Shown here: positions 9,505 to 17,459 of the stretch, one piece after another
How the letters are laid out: every line of letters starts with the position of its first letter
Numbering within the stretch: position 1 is the stretch's first letter
Assembly: GCA_035376985.1 (NCBI GenBank)
Contig: DAOSSA010000011.1
Span: forward strand, 3,433-67,432
Reading direction: 5' to 3'
Length of the DNA: 64,000 bases
Source: Brevifilum sp029548365
GTDB taxonomy: Bacteria; Chloroflexota; Anaerolineae; Anaerolineales; Anaerolineaceae
The notes under the pieces: model-generated
Databases searched by the model: none
What the model saw: only the letters and a program-made list of their open reading frames with translations
What the model was told of the DNA's origin: nothing
Translations under genes and position numbers: made by a program

Positions 9505-9556
9505 TAAAAAACCATCAGAACCCATGACCCACACCGCAACTTCGACCTGGAGCCCG

Positions 9557-10276
9557 ATGAAGATCATTCAAGTCATACCCACCTATAACGAAGCCAAGAA
9601 TTTGCCGGCGCTGGTTTCGGCATTGTTTTCACTGCAAATCCCCAATCATCATATCCTCGTGGTGGACGATAACAGCCCGGACGGCACCGGTCAGGTCGCC
9701 GAGTCCCTGGCGGAAACTTACCCGGAACGCCTGTCCGTCCTGCACCGGAAGGCTAAAGTCGGTTTGGGGAAAGCCTACATCCACGGTTTGCGCCACGCGT
9801 TGAATGCGGGCGCCGATGTGATCGGTATGATGGACGCCGATTTCAGCCACCCGCCTGAGCGCCTGCCCGCCCTGCTGGAAGCCCTGTCCGAGGCTGACCT
9901 GGCTATCGGCTCGCGCTATGTTCCCGGCGGGGGTGTCGACCGCGATTGGCCCCTGTGGCGCAAGGGGCTCTCGTGGTTCGGCAACACCTATGCCCGCACA
10001 ATCCTGGGACTGCCCATCTGGGATACCACCGGCGCTTATCGTCTGTGGCGTCGTTCTGCCCTGGAGGCGATCCCCTTCGAAGACACACGCTCCAGCGGGT
10101 ACGTGTTCGTCATCGAGCTGGCGTACCTGGCTAAATTAGCCGGCTTGCGCTTTGCCGAGGTGCCAATTTACTTCGCCGAGCGCACCCAGGGTGCATCAAA
10201 AATGTCGCTGCGTATCCAGTTTGAAGCCGCCACCCGGGTCTGGCAGCTCCGGCGACTCTATCGAAAAAAGGATTAA
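9557..10276 (+). CDS. Polyprenol-phosphate mannosyltransferase (DPM1-like GT2)
   Basis: Family GT2 glycosyltransferase of the dolichol/polyprenol monophosphate mannose synthase type, 239 aa, the normal size for the single-domain form. It transfers a hexose from a nucleotide sugar to a lipid phosphate at the cytoplasmic membrane face. IPTYNEAKNL is near the N-terminus, DDNSPDGTG near residue 38, the DADFSHPP metal site near residue 95, GSRYVPGG near residue 120 and DTTGAYRL near residue 155. There is no membrane segment. ATG at 9557 is chosen for GGAG 4 bp upstream. The Agl23-type membrane glycosyltransferase at 57218 could use such a lipid-linked sugar, though the genes are far apart. Confidence 0.88.
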   Translation: MKIIQVIPTYNEAKNLPALVSALFSLQIPNHHILVVDDNSPDGTGQVAESLAETYPERLSVLHRKAKVGLGKAYIHGLRHALNAGADVIGMMDADFSHPPERLPALLEALSEADLAIGSRYVPGGGVDRDWPLWRKGLSWFGNTYARTILGLPIWDTTGAYRLWRRSALEAIPFEDTRSSGYVFVIELAYLAKLAGLRFAEVPIYFAERTQGASKMSLRIQFEAATRVWQLRRLYRKKD

Positions 10277-10288
10277 ATTGGGGGGTAG

Positions 10289-10535
10289 GGAATGGTGATC
10301 CCACTCGCTGCGCTCGGGGACGATGATGGTGAATGGTGAATGGTGAATGGTGATCCCACTCGCTGCGCTCAGCCCCCTTCGCTTCGCTACAGGGACGATG
10401 ATAGTGAATTGTGAGTGGTGAGTAGGGATTAGGGATCAGGAATCAGTGGATCAGGAATTAGGTGATCAGCTACGAGCTACCAACTACGAGCTATGAGCTA
10501 TCAGCTATGCAATCCCCGAGCGATGCGAGCGGGAC
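10289..10535. repeat. Repeat locus C: heptads, two cores and an AGCTA array
   Basis: Two copies of the core GATCCCACTCGCTGCGCTC (10308 and 10354) are joined by four GGTGAAT heptads. They are followed by GGATTAGGGATCAGGAATCAG and an array of GAGCTA/GAGCTACNA words at about 10468-10510. The locus runs up to the stop codon of ksgA. No gene is present. Confidence 0.75.
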
Positions 10536-10538
10536 CAG

Positions 10539-11360
10539 CTATGAGCCAACCTCTTCCACCAGCCGGATCCAATCCTCAAGCTTAAGATCCTCCGGCCGAA
10601 TGCGCGGGTCAATTCCAGCGCATTCCAGAATTGATGACAGGGTATCCCCCAACACCGACTTAAGCGAATTGCGCAGCATCTTGCGCTTCTGGTTGAAGGC
10701 TGCGTGGGCCAGCCTGAACAGGGTGGTCATCTCTCTTGCCGAAAGCAAAGGCTGCGAGTACAGATCGATCAGCAGCACGCTGGAATCAACCTGTGGCGGC
10801 GGGTAAAAACAGCCAGCCGGGATATGGCTGGCTATGCGGGCTTCGCCATACACCTGCACCGAAAGCGAGAGCAGGCTCGTCTTTTCTTCACGGTTGAGGA
10901 TGCGCTCAGCGACCTCGCGCTGCATGGTCAGCACAATTCGCCGGGGACTTACCGCCCCCTCCAGCAGGTGTCGGATCACCGCCGAGGTGATGTAATAAGG
11001 GATATTGGCTACCACGAGGAAACCGTCCTCAGAAAACAGGTCTGTAACAGGGATCGCCAAAACATCCCCCTTCACCAGGCGCACATTGTCAAAGGGCGCC
11101 AACACCGCTTCCAGGGCCGGGTACAGGCGGCTGTCGATTTCAATTGTGGTCACACACCGGGCTCGCGTCGCCAGGAGACGGGTCAGGTTCCCCACCCCCG
11201 CGCCGATCTCCAGCACGCGTTCTGTCGGGCTTACCCCGGCATCCTGTACCACCTTCAGCAGGGCATTGTGATCGGCTAAAAAGTTCTGCCCGAGGGATTT
11301 TTGCGGCCGAATCCCAAAGCGTTTGAGCAATCCGGGGACGTGCAGCGGTTCTAAGGCCAT
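10539..11360 (-). CDS. ksgA: 16S rRNA (adenine1518/1519-N6)-dimethyltransferase
   Basis: RsmA/KsgA dimethylates two adjacent adenines in helix 45 of 16S rRNA during late 30S assembly. The protein has 273 aa. The N-terminal PQKSLGQNFL motif (near residue 18), the SAM-binding VLEIGAGVGNLT (near residue 48) and the catalytic NIPYYIT (NPPY-type motif near residue 112) are all present. The C-terminal helical domain has the usual FNQKRKMLRNSL. The ATG at 11360 lies inside the last codons of the YabE-like gene (10-bp overlap), so translation is probably coupled. It is the last gene of the pth-mfd-yabE-like-ksgA run. A yabE-ksgA neighbourhood is also known in Bacillus. Confidence 0.95.
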   Translation of the reverse strand: MALEPLHVPGLLKRFGIRPQKSLGQNFLADHNALLKVVQDAGVSPTERVLEIGAGVGNLTRLLATRARCVTTIEIDSRLYPALEAVLAPFDNVRLVKGDVLAIPVTDLFSEDGFLVVANIPYYITSAVIRHLLEGAVSPRRIVLTMQREVAERILNREEKTSLLSLSVQVYGEARIASHIPAGCFYPPPQVDSSVLLIDLYSQPLLSAREMTTLFRLAHAAFNQKRKMLRNSLKSVLGDTLSSILECAGIDPRIRPEDLKLEDWIRLVEEVGS

Positions 11361-12766
11361 GGCAGCACCGCCGGGTACCAGCCAGGCACAGGGGTTAGAA
11401 AATACAACGTAGTCCATCTGGACCATTGTTGGTAATCATTATCTGAGAAACCCAGGTCAATCCAGAAATGACTAAAATATAATCCACCCCCGCCAATATC
11501 TGCAATCACACCACGCCCATATCCCTGGACAAACACGGGCTGCAAGCGCATCATGTTGTACCAGTTGCGGGTAACGCCAATGATCCCTTTCTGCAGGGAC
11601 AGCCCGCTGGCAGTCCGGTCATTGCACACCCCGTCTCCCAGTCCCAAGCGACACGGTGAAAATGAGGTGGCATACACGCTGATTTTGCGCCAGAATTCAA
11701 TTTCCTGACCATCCACGACCTCAGTGCGCACTTCAACCCTTGAGCCGTAGCCCAGCACGCCGTCTGCAGCTTCGCTGGCCTGCCAGCTTTGCGGCTCATC
11801 GTGCCAGACCATTTCTCCTGCGGCATAGCGCACCCTCTCTCGGCTGGCAAAAATACCCACCTGACCGGGGGTGACCACGGAGATTTCATCCAGAACCGTG
11901 TTGGGGTCCTCAACGTATTCATTCTGGTAAGGCACTTCATCCTTCAGGATGGTGATTTTCTCCTCGACTCGTACGACCTCAATTTCCCCTGTAACCGGTA
12001 CCGGCTCATCCTCTGCCGGGAGGGTATGATCCAGATTTTGCAATCCAAACCCGAGGTCGTGCAAAGCTTCGCCGACGGTTTCAGCAGCCGTCAAGCCGCT
12101 CAGTTCAGCGCCGCCAGCGCTGATCCGCACCAGGCGCGCCCGCCGGATGACGACGTTCAGCGTTTCGTCTAACGGTGTCATTAAATCTTCAGAGATCCAA
12201 TCCTGCGGCGCAATATACACCTGCGCTGCTTCCAGGGCAGCTCCCAGGGTGGATGCCTGGCTGAAAAAGCGGCTCTCAACGCCGTCGATAACCAGGTGAA
12301 CCGCTACTGCCGGTTGAAACTGGAGCAGGACAAAACCCTCGCCTTCCAGGGGTTGCTGCGGATCGACCTCCCCGCCATTCACCAACACGCAGTCGCCAGG
12401 AAACAGGTCAACCCCGATTGCGGCGATCAGGTTCGCCGGAATACGTTCAGCGGTGTGCAGCCTGAGCTCATCCGCGGGTGTGCGAATAAGAACCTCGCGG
12501 GCTGGTTCAACGGTGATCACCGCTGGCTCCCAGAACCACAGGTTTCCCTCGGGCGTCAGGCGATCGTCCTCACCGACGCTGACGCCGGCTGCTCGCAGCA
12601 CGTCCGAAACCCGCCAGGCTGCCGTCCGCACGTGAATCGGGTCGCCTGCCACAAATACAGTGCTGGTCTGCTGAAAACCCAGCCAGATCAAACCCAGCCC
12701 AACCAGGGTCAGCAGCAACGCCCCCGGGAAGAGCCATCGGCGCTGTTTAATCAGAAATCCTTTCAT
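11351..12766 (-). CDS. YabE-like cell-wall protein: DUF348, G5 and 3D domains
   Basis: An exported protein of about 471 aa resembling YabE/Rpf-type cell wall enzymes. A signal anchor follows the basic KQRRW stretch (about residues 9-32). Three repeats of the ubiquitin-like DUF348 domain come next (about 38-80, 125-180 and 190-230), then a G5 domain (about 262-340, with VEEKITILKDE). A C-terminal 3D double-psi barrel (about 365-465) carries YATSFSPC, TASG and VIADIGGG, with FWIDLGF standing for the third conserved Asp. In the family this barrel cuts peptidoglycan. ATG at 12766 is used; one at 12790 is equally poor in ribosome site. It ends inside the ksgA start. Confidence 0.82.
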   Translation of the reverse strand: MKGFLIKQRRWLFPGALLLTLVGLGLIWLGFQQTSTVFVAGDPIHVRTAAWRVSDVLRAAGVSVGEDDRLTPEGNLWFWEPAVITVEPAREVLIRTPADELRLHTAERIPANLIAAIGVDLFPGDCVLVNGGEVDPQQPLEGEGFVLLQFQPAVAVHLVIDGVESRFFSQASTLGAALEAAQVYIAPQDWISEDLMTPLDETLNVVIRRARLVRISAGGAELSGLTAAETVGEALHDLGFGLQNLDHTLPAEDEPVPVTGEIEVVRVEEKITILKDEVPYQNEYVEDPNTVLDEISVVTPGQVGIFASRERVRYAAGEMVWHDEPQSWQASEAADGVLGYGSRVEVRTEVVDGQEIEFWRKISVYATSFSPCRLGLGDGVCNDRTASGLSLQKGIIGVTRNWYNMMRLQPVFVQGYGRGVIADIGGGGLYFSHFWIDLGFSDNDYQQWSRWTTLYFLTPVPGWYPAVLPWP

Positions 12767-12953
12767 GGAGCCCAAACTTTGCAGAATCATACACTTTATT
12801 TAATGAAATAACCCATCCCTGGGATGATGCATGGTTCGCCCATGCAATCGATCATATCCGAATATCCTGTGTTCATCAACACGCATCCCATCAATCAATC
12901 AAAACCTTTACAGGGTATTGATTTTTATAGCAGAACTTGTAAAAGATAGACCA

Positions 12954-15900
12954 TTAACGCCCATCTTCCCTGCCAATTCTCACCAGAGTTTGCACTAAAA
13001 GCTCCTGCCAGGGTTCGTTTTCCGGATCATTAAAATGGATGCGATAGGCGTTCTTTCCCGAAGACACCGGGTAGCTCAGCTCGGGTAAATTCCGGTCCTC
13101 AATCCCGCTGGGAAGCGGCGGGTAACGCAACAGGACCTGGCGCCCCTCAAAACCGACCGCTGCCAGCCCGGCTTTGGCAGCCAGCACCTTGATCTTAATC
13201 TGGAACAGCAGGTTGCTCACCCGTTCCGGCAGGGGACCAAAGCGATCAACAAATTCCATCTCGATCGATGCCAGGGCGGCCTCATCGTGGATATCCGCCA
13301 GGCGCCGGTACAGTTTCAGGCGCAAAGCCTGGTCGGGAATATAAGCGTCGGGGATGCCGATCGATAGCGGCAGGTTAACCGAGGTGGGGATGGTCAGGGC
13401 GGCATCCAGCACGGTTGCGTCATCCGGACCCTTTGCACCGGTTGCCAGGCGGAATTGGTTCACCGCCTGAGCCAGAAGCCGCGTATAAAGATGGAATCCC
13501 ACCGAAGCAATATAACCGGATTGACGCGTGCCCAATAGCTCGCCAGCACCGCGCATTTCGAGGTCGCGCATGGCGATGGCATATCCTGATCCCAACCGGG
13601 TGTTCTCCGCCAGCACTTCTAACCGCTCCTGACCTTCGGGTGTGGGCGCTCTCAAGCGATGGCGGAACAAGTACGCATAAGCCCGTTGCGCCCCCCGACC
13701 CACCCGGCCGCGCAACTGGTAAAGCTGCGCCAGGCCTAAGGCGTCCGCCCGGTCAACGATTAGCGTGTTGGCGTTGGGGATATCCAACCCGGATTCAATG
13801 ATCGACGTGCACAGCAGAACATCCACCTCGCCATCGGTGAACCTGTGCATCGTCGCCGCCAATTCGTTCTCATCCATCTGTCCGTGTGCAATCGCGATGC
13901 TCGCTTCCGGCACCAGCCCCTCCAGGCGAGATTTCATCGCGTTGATTGTCTGAACGCGATTATGCACAAAGAACACCTGCCCGCCGCGCTCCAGCTCGCG
14001 CACGATCGCATAGCGTACCAGCTTGGAATCATAAGGGCCGATATGGGTGACGATCGGCAGGCGTTCTTCAGGCGGCGAGTTGATGGTGGAAATATCGCGT
14101 ACACCGGTCAGCGCCATGTAAAGGGTGCGCGGAATGGGCGTCGCTGTCAGCGTGAGTACATCCACCGAGGTGCGCAGTTGTTTGAGGTGCTCCTTATGCG
14201 CCACACCAAAGCGCTGTTCTTCATCGATCACCACCAGGCCCAAGTCTTTGAAGGAAACATCCTCCGAAAGCAAGCGGTGTGTGCCGATGACAATGTCCAC
14301 TTTGTTGGTGCTCAGGTCCTTGATGATGCGATTCTGCTCCCGCTGGGTGCGAAAGCGCGAGAGCATTTCCACCTCCACCGGGAAGGTTGCCAGTCGTGCC
14401 CGAAAGGTGTCGTAGTGTTGTTGCGCCAGAACGGTAGTGGGCACCAGCACCGCCACCTGCTTGCCGTCCATCACAGCTTTGAAAGCAGCCCGCAGGGTAA
14501 CCTCGGTTTTTCCGTAGCCCACATCACCGCACAGCAAGCGGTCCATCGGGCGGGAGTTTTCCATATCTGCTTTGATTTCAACCAGGGCTTGCAGTTGATC
14601 TTCGGTCTCGATGTAGGGAAAACTGGCTTCCAGTTCGCGCTGCCAGGGAGTGTCCTGGCTGAAGGAAAACCCTTTCGCCACCTGGCGCTGGGCGTATAAA
14701 CCCAGCAGCTCACCGGCGATTTCCTGCACGGCTTCGCGCACCTTCTGCTTGGTGGCGCTCCAGGTGCTGCCCCCCAGGCGGGAGATCACGGGAACATGCC
14801 CGTCTGCGCCGATATAACGTGTAAGACGGTCTGCGTGGTGGATGGGCACAAACAGATGGTCCTGGTCGGCAAATTCGATGCACAGGAACTCCTGCAATAT
14901 GCCCTCATGAGTGCGTTGGACCAGTCCGGCGAACTTGCCAATGCCATAATCCACATGCACCACCCAATCTCCAGGTTCGAGGTCGGCGTAGCTGGATTCG
15001 GGAGCCTCTGCAGTCGGGCGGTAACGCCGCCGGGGTTGCGGGCGCGCCCAGCCAAAAATCTCGCTGTCCGTTAAGAGATGCAGCATTCCCCCATCACGGG
15101 TGTTGAGTGACCAGCCCCCCGCCAGGTTGCCCTCAATGAATTGGCTTTCAAGCTGCTGCTCTGCCCGGACGTCCTGAGCAAGCAGCCCATCGCGCCACAA
15201 ATTCCGCAAACGCGCTGATTGACGCGAGACGATCACCCAGGGCTGACCCTCGCGCTGAAGCGCCTTCAGGTGATCCAAAAAACCCCTCAGCTTGCCGGCA
15301 AAACGCGGCCCGGATAAAAAATTCGATGCCAAAACGGGCTCATCCAGCGCACCGGTATACCCCAGCTCGACCAGCGGGCGTTTGCCGATCCGGTCTTCAA
15401 TTTCAGACCAGGTGAAAAAAGGGAGCGGGAAATCTGCGTCGATCTCACCCGCTCGGATGGCATCGTCCCGCCGAGAGAGGCTTTCCTCTTCGATTTCAGT
15501 CACAGCCGCGGCAATGAATTCCTGTCCATCCAGGGCGATCAACGCATTATCGGGCAGGAAGTCCAGCAAACAACCTCCCATGGAATGCGCCAGAGGCAAT
15601 AAAAATTCCGAAAGGTCCTTCAACGGCAGGCCGGCTTTTTCCGCCGCCTTAGGTAAAATTTCCCGCGCCGGTGTGACCGTCAGGGCTTCAAGGCTTGCCA
15701 GCGTGCGCTGCGTAGCCGGGTCGAAGGTGCGCATTGTGTCAATTTCATCGCCAAAAAACTCAATCCGCGCCGGTTCGTCCTCGCCGGGCGACCACACATC
15801 GAGGATCCCGCCGCGGCGCGAGAACTGGCCCGCCTCAACCACGATATTGGCGTAGTCGTAGCCGGTTTCCACCCACTCACGGGTCAACCCATCGGGAGTG

Positions 15901-16376
15901 ACCTGCTGACCAATCCGCAGCGCGCGGGTGTGTTTGATAAAATCGCGGCGGGGGAGCGTGCGGGTCATGATCGCCCGCACCGGGGCAACGATCACCGGCG
16001 GGTACCCAGGCTGTGGCATCCCGGGGATTAACAGCCTGACTAGCATGGTCAACACCTGCAAACGGTCCCGACGTGTGCCGGCGCCCCAGCCTGATTTTTC
16101 ATAAAATAACGGGTTGGGTTCCGGGAAGTAGTGCACGCTCGCCTCACCCAGCCAAAATCCCAGCTCTTCGTACAGAGCCAGGGCACGATCGGCGCGATTG
16201 GTGATTAACAAAACCGGGCAGGCCAGGTCATGCTGCAGGCGAGCCAGCAACGGCAGGCGCGCGGCGCGCGGTAATCCCAGCCCCAGCAAGGGCTGACTGC
16301 GTCCAGGCGCCGCCTGCAGATCGGACAGCAGATCACGGTAAGCCGTTAATTCACCGATTGCGTCCAGTAATTGCAT
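12954..16376 (-). CDS. mfd: Transcription-repair coupling factor Mfd
   Basis: Mfd displaces RNA polymerase stalled at DNA damage and recruits UvrABC. The 1140-aa protein is of standard length. The UvrB-homology region covers about 1-340. The CarD-like RNA polymerase interaction domain begins near residue 465 with LEPGDWVVHVDYGIGKF. The helicase core has Walker A GDVGYGKTE near residue 615, DEEQRFGV near residue 720 and QLRGRVGRG near residue 890. The TRCF domain (about 985-1085) closes the protein. The ATG at 16376 overlaps the pth stop by one base (TAATG), indicating coupling. A pth-mfd order is common in bacteria. Confidence 0.97.
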   Translation of the reverse strand: MQLLDAIGELTAYRDLLSDLQAAPGRSQPLLGLGLPRAARLPLLARLQHDLACPVLLITNRADRALALYEELGFWLGEASVHYFPEPNPLFYEKSGWGAGTRRDRLQVLTMLVRLLIPGMPQPGYPPVIVAPVRAIMTRTLPRRDFIKHTRALRIGQQVTPDGLTREWVETGYDYANIVVEAGQFSRRGGILDVWSPGEDEPARIEFFGDEIDTMRTFDPATQRTLASLEALTVTPAREILPKAAEKAGLPLKDLSEFLLPLAHSMGGCLLDFLPDNALIALDGQEFIAAAVTEIEEESLSRRDDAIRAGEIDADFPLPFFTWSEIEDRIGKRPLVELGYTGALDEPVLASNFLSGPRFAGKLRGFLDHLKALQREGQPWVIVSRQSARLRNLWRDGLLAQDVRAEQQLESQFIEGNLAGGWSLNTRDGGMLHLLTDSEIFGWARPQPRRRYRPTAEAPESSYADLEPGDWVVHVDYGIGKFAGLVQRTHEGILQEFLCIEFADQDHLFVPIHHADRLTRYIGADGHVPVISRLGGSTWSATKQKVREAVQEIAGELLGLYAQRQVAKGFSFSQDTPWQRELEASFPYIETEDQLQALVEIKADMENSRPMDRLLCGDVGYGKTEVTLRAAFKAVMDGKQVAVLVPTTVLAQQHYDTFRARLATFPVEVEMLSRFRTQREQNRIIKDLSTNKVDIVIGTHRLLSEDVSFKDLGLVVIDEEQRFGVAHKEHLKQLRTSVDVLTLTATPIPRTLYMALTGVRDISTINSPPEERLPIVTHIGPYDSKLVRYAIVRELERGGQVFFVHNRVQTINAMKSRLEGLVPEASIAIAHGQMDENELAATMHRFTDGEVDVLLCTSIIESGLDIPNANTLIVDRADALGLAQLYQLRGRVGRGAQRAYAYLFRHRLRAPTPEGQERLEVLAENTRLGSGYAIAMRDLEMRGAGELLGTRQSGYIASVGFHLYTRLLAQAVNQFRLATGAKGPDDATVLDAALTIPTSVNLPLSIGIPDAYIPDQALRLKLYRRLADIHDEAALASIEMEFVDRFGPLPERVSNLLFQIKIKVLAAKAGLAAVGFEGRQVLLRYPPLPSGIEDRNLPELSYPVSSGKNAYRIHFNDPENEPWQELLVQTLVRIGREDGR

Positions 16377-16990
16377 TAATCCTGATCCTCACCCGGGTGA
16401 GTGTCTTTTGCCGGGCGTTCATTGAACATTGTCATCGCCAGCTCAACCCCTTCCAGCACAAAGGCGCGTATGGCCTGCACCGCGCGGTCCAATGCCTGCG
16501 GCAGCAGCTCCTGCTGGGGTGGGTCAAAATCATGCAGCACGAAATCCGCCGGGTCCATGCGCCCGGGCGGTCGACCGATGCCCACTCGCAGACGGGGGAA
16601 TTCGCGTGTACCCAGCCGGTTCATAATCGAATCCATCCCCTTATGACCGCCGGTCCCGCCCTCTGGGCGCAGGCGCAGGTTGCCAAAGGGCAGATCAAGA
16701 TCATCGTGCACCACCAGGATTTGATCGACGGGGATCTTATAGAAGCGGGCCAGGGATGCCACCGCTTGCCCGGATTTGTTCATAAATGTTTGCGGCTTAG
16801 CCAGAATCACCCGCTGACCATCCAGCAGACCCTTGCCCACCAGGGCACGCAGTTCCACCCGCTGAATGGGGATATCCAATGCGCGCGCCAGGGCGTCTAT
16901 TGCCATAAAGCCCACATTGTGGCGGTTGTGGCGGTAATCCGGGCCGGGGTTGCCCAGCCCAACGATCAAAAATGGATTTTTTTCGCTCAT
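16376..16990 (-). CDS. pth: Peptidyl-tRNA hydrolase
   Basis: Pth cleaves peptidyl-tRNA released from stalled ribosomes. The protein has 204 aa. GLGNPGPDY (near residue 11) and the catalytic histidine in RHNVGF (near residue 25) are intact. The HDDLDLPFG motif is near residue 98, and GGTGGHKGMDSI near residue 113 is the conserved substrate-binding segment. The C-terminus carries an acidic tail longer than in E. coli. It is the first gene of the run pth-mfd-yabE-like-ksgA on the minus strand. The next gene starts within its stop codon. Confidence 0.96.
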   Translation of the reverse strand: MSEKNPFLIVGLGNPGPDYRHNRHNVGFMAIDALARALDIPIQRVELRALVGKGLLDGQRVILAKPQTFMNKSGQAVASLARFYKIPVDQILVVHDDLDLPFGNLRLRPEGGTGGHKGMDSIMNRLGTREFPRLRVGIGRPPGRMDPADFVLHDFDPPQQELLPQALDRAVQAIRAFVLEGVELAMTMFNERPAKDTHPGEDQD

Positions 16991-17120
16991 TATCGTGTTT
17001 CTGAACCTGTTAACTACTAAAAACGCAAATTTTCCTTGTATTTACGCGCAAAAAGGTGTGCTCGCCGGAAATGGCGGCAATCCAATTGGCAATGAATTGA
17101 CCTTTAATTTTAGCACGGGA

Positions 17121-17265
17121 GGGGGTGAATTGTGAATGGTGAATGGTGATTCCACTCGCTGCGCTTCAGGGACGATGATGGTGAATGGTGAATAGAGAAT
17201 AGTGATCCCACTCGCTATGCTCGGGGACGATGATGGTGAATAGAGAATAGTGAATGGTGAGTGGT
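17121..17265. repeat. Repeat locus D: heptads with two core copies
   Basis: GGTGAAT heptads alternate with two variants of the core (CCACTCGCTGCGC at 17152 and CCACTCGCTATGCTCGGGG at 17208). Each core is followed by GACGATGATGGTGAAT. The segment lies between the divergent 5' end of pth and the 3' end of fhs. The remaining sequence to 17400 has no gene and includes a CCTTCCCCTCTCGGAGGGGAAGG palindrome at about 17322-17344. Confidence 0.75.
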
Positions 17266-17404
17266 ATTTTATTCAACAGGTCTCTGGACGGATGATGCTC
17301 TGAGAACCCCATCCCTAACCCTTCCCCTCTCGGAGGGGAAGGGGACAACGACAGTGTGTTTTCGTCGTTCCAGTCTGGAGGCCGTCGCAATCGAGGTGGG
17401 GCAT

Positions 17405-17438
17405 GAAAAAACTCCCCGGTGTCGATCTCCGGGGAGTT
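17405..17438 (-). terminator. Intrinsic terminator of fhs
   Basis: Read on the minus strand, AACTCCCCGG and CCGGGGAGTT form a perfect 10-bp stem around a 9-nt loop and are followed by a T run. It begins 22 bp after the fhs stop codon. Confidence 0.85.
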
Positions 17439-17459
17439 AGGTTTCGTTAGCGGGTTGAA

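Noticed and set aside
9362..9556. N-terminal extension of the mannosyltransferase
   Set aside because: A good promoter lies inside it (9476-9504), and the GT2 domain starts right after ATG 9557, which has GGAG upstream.
13845..14699. A 284-codon frame on the plus strand
   Set aside because: It lies entirely antisense to mfd, whose helicase motifs are intact. No ribosome site or recognisable motif.
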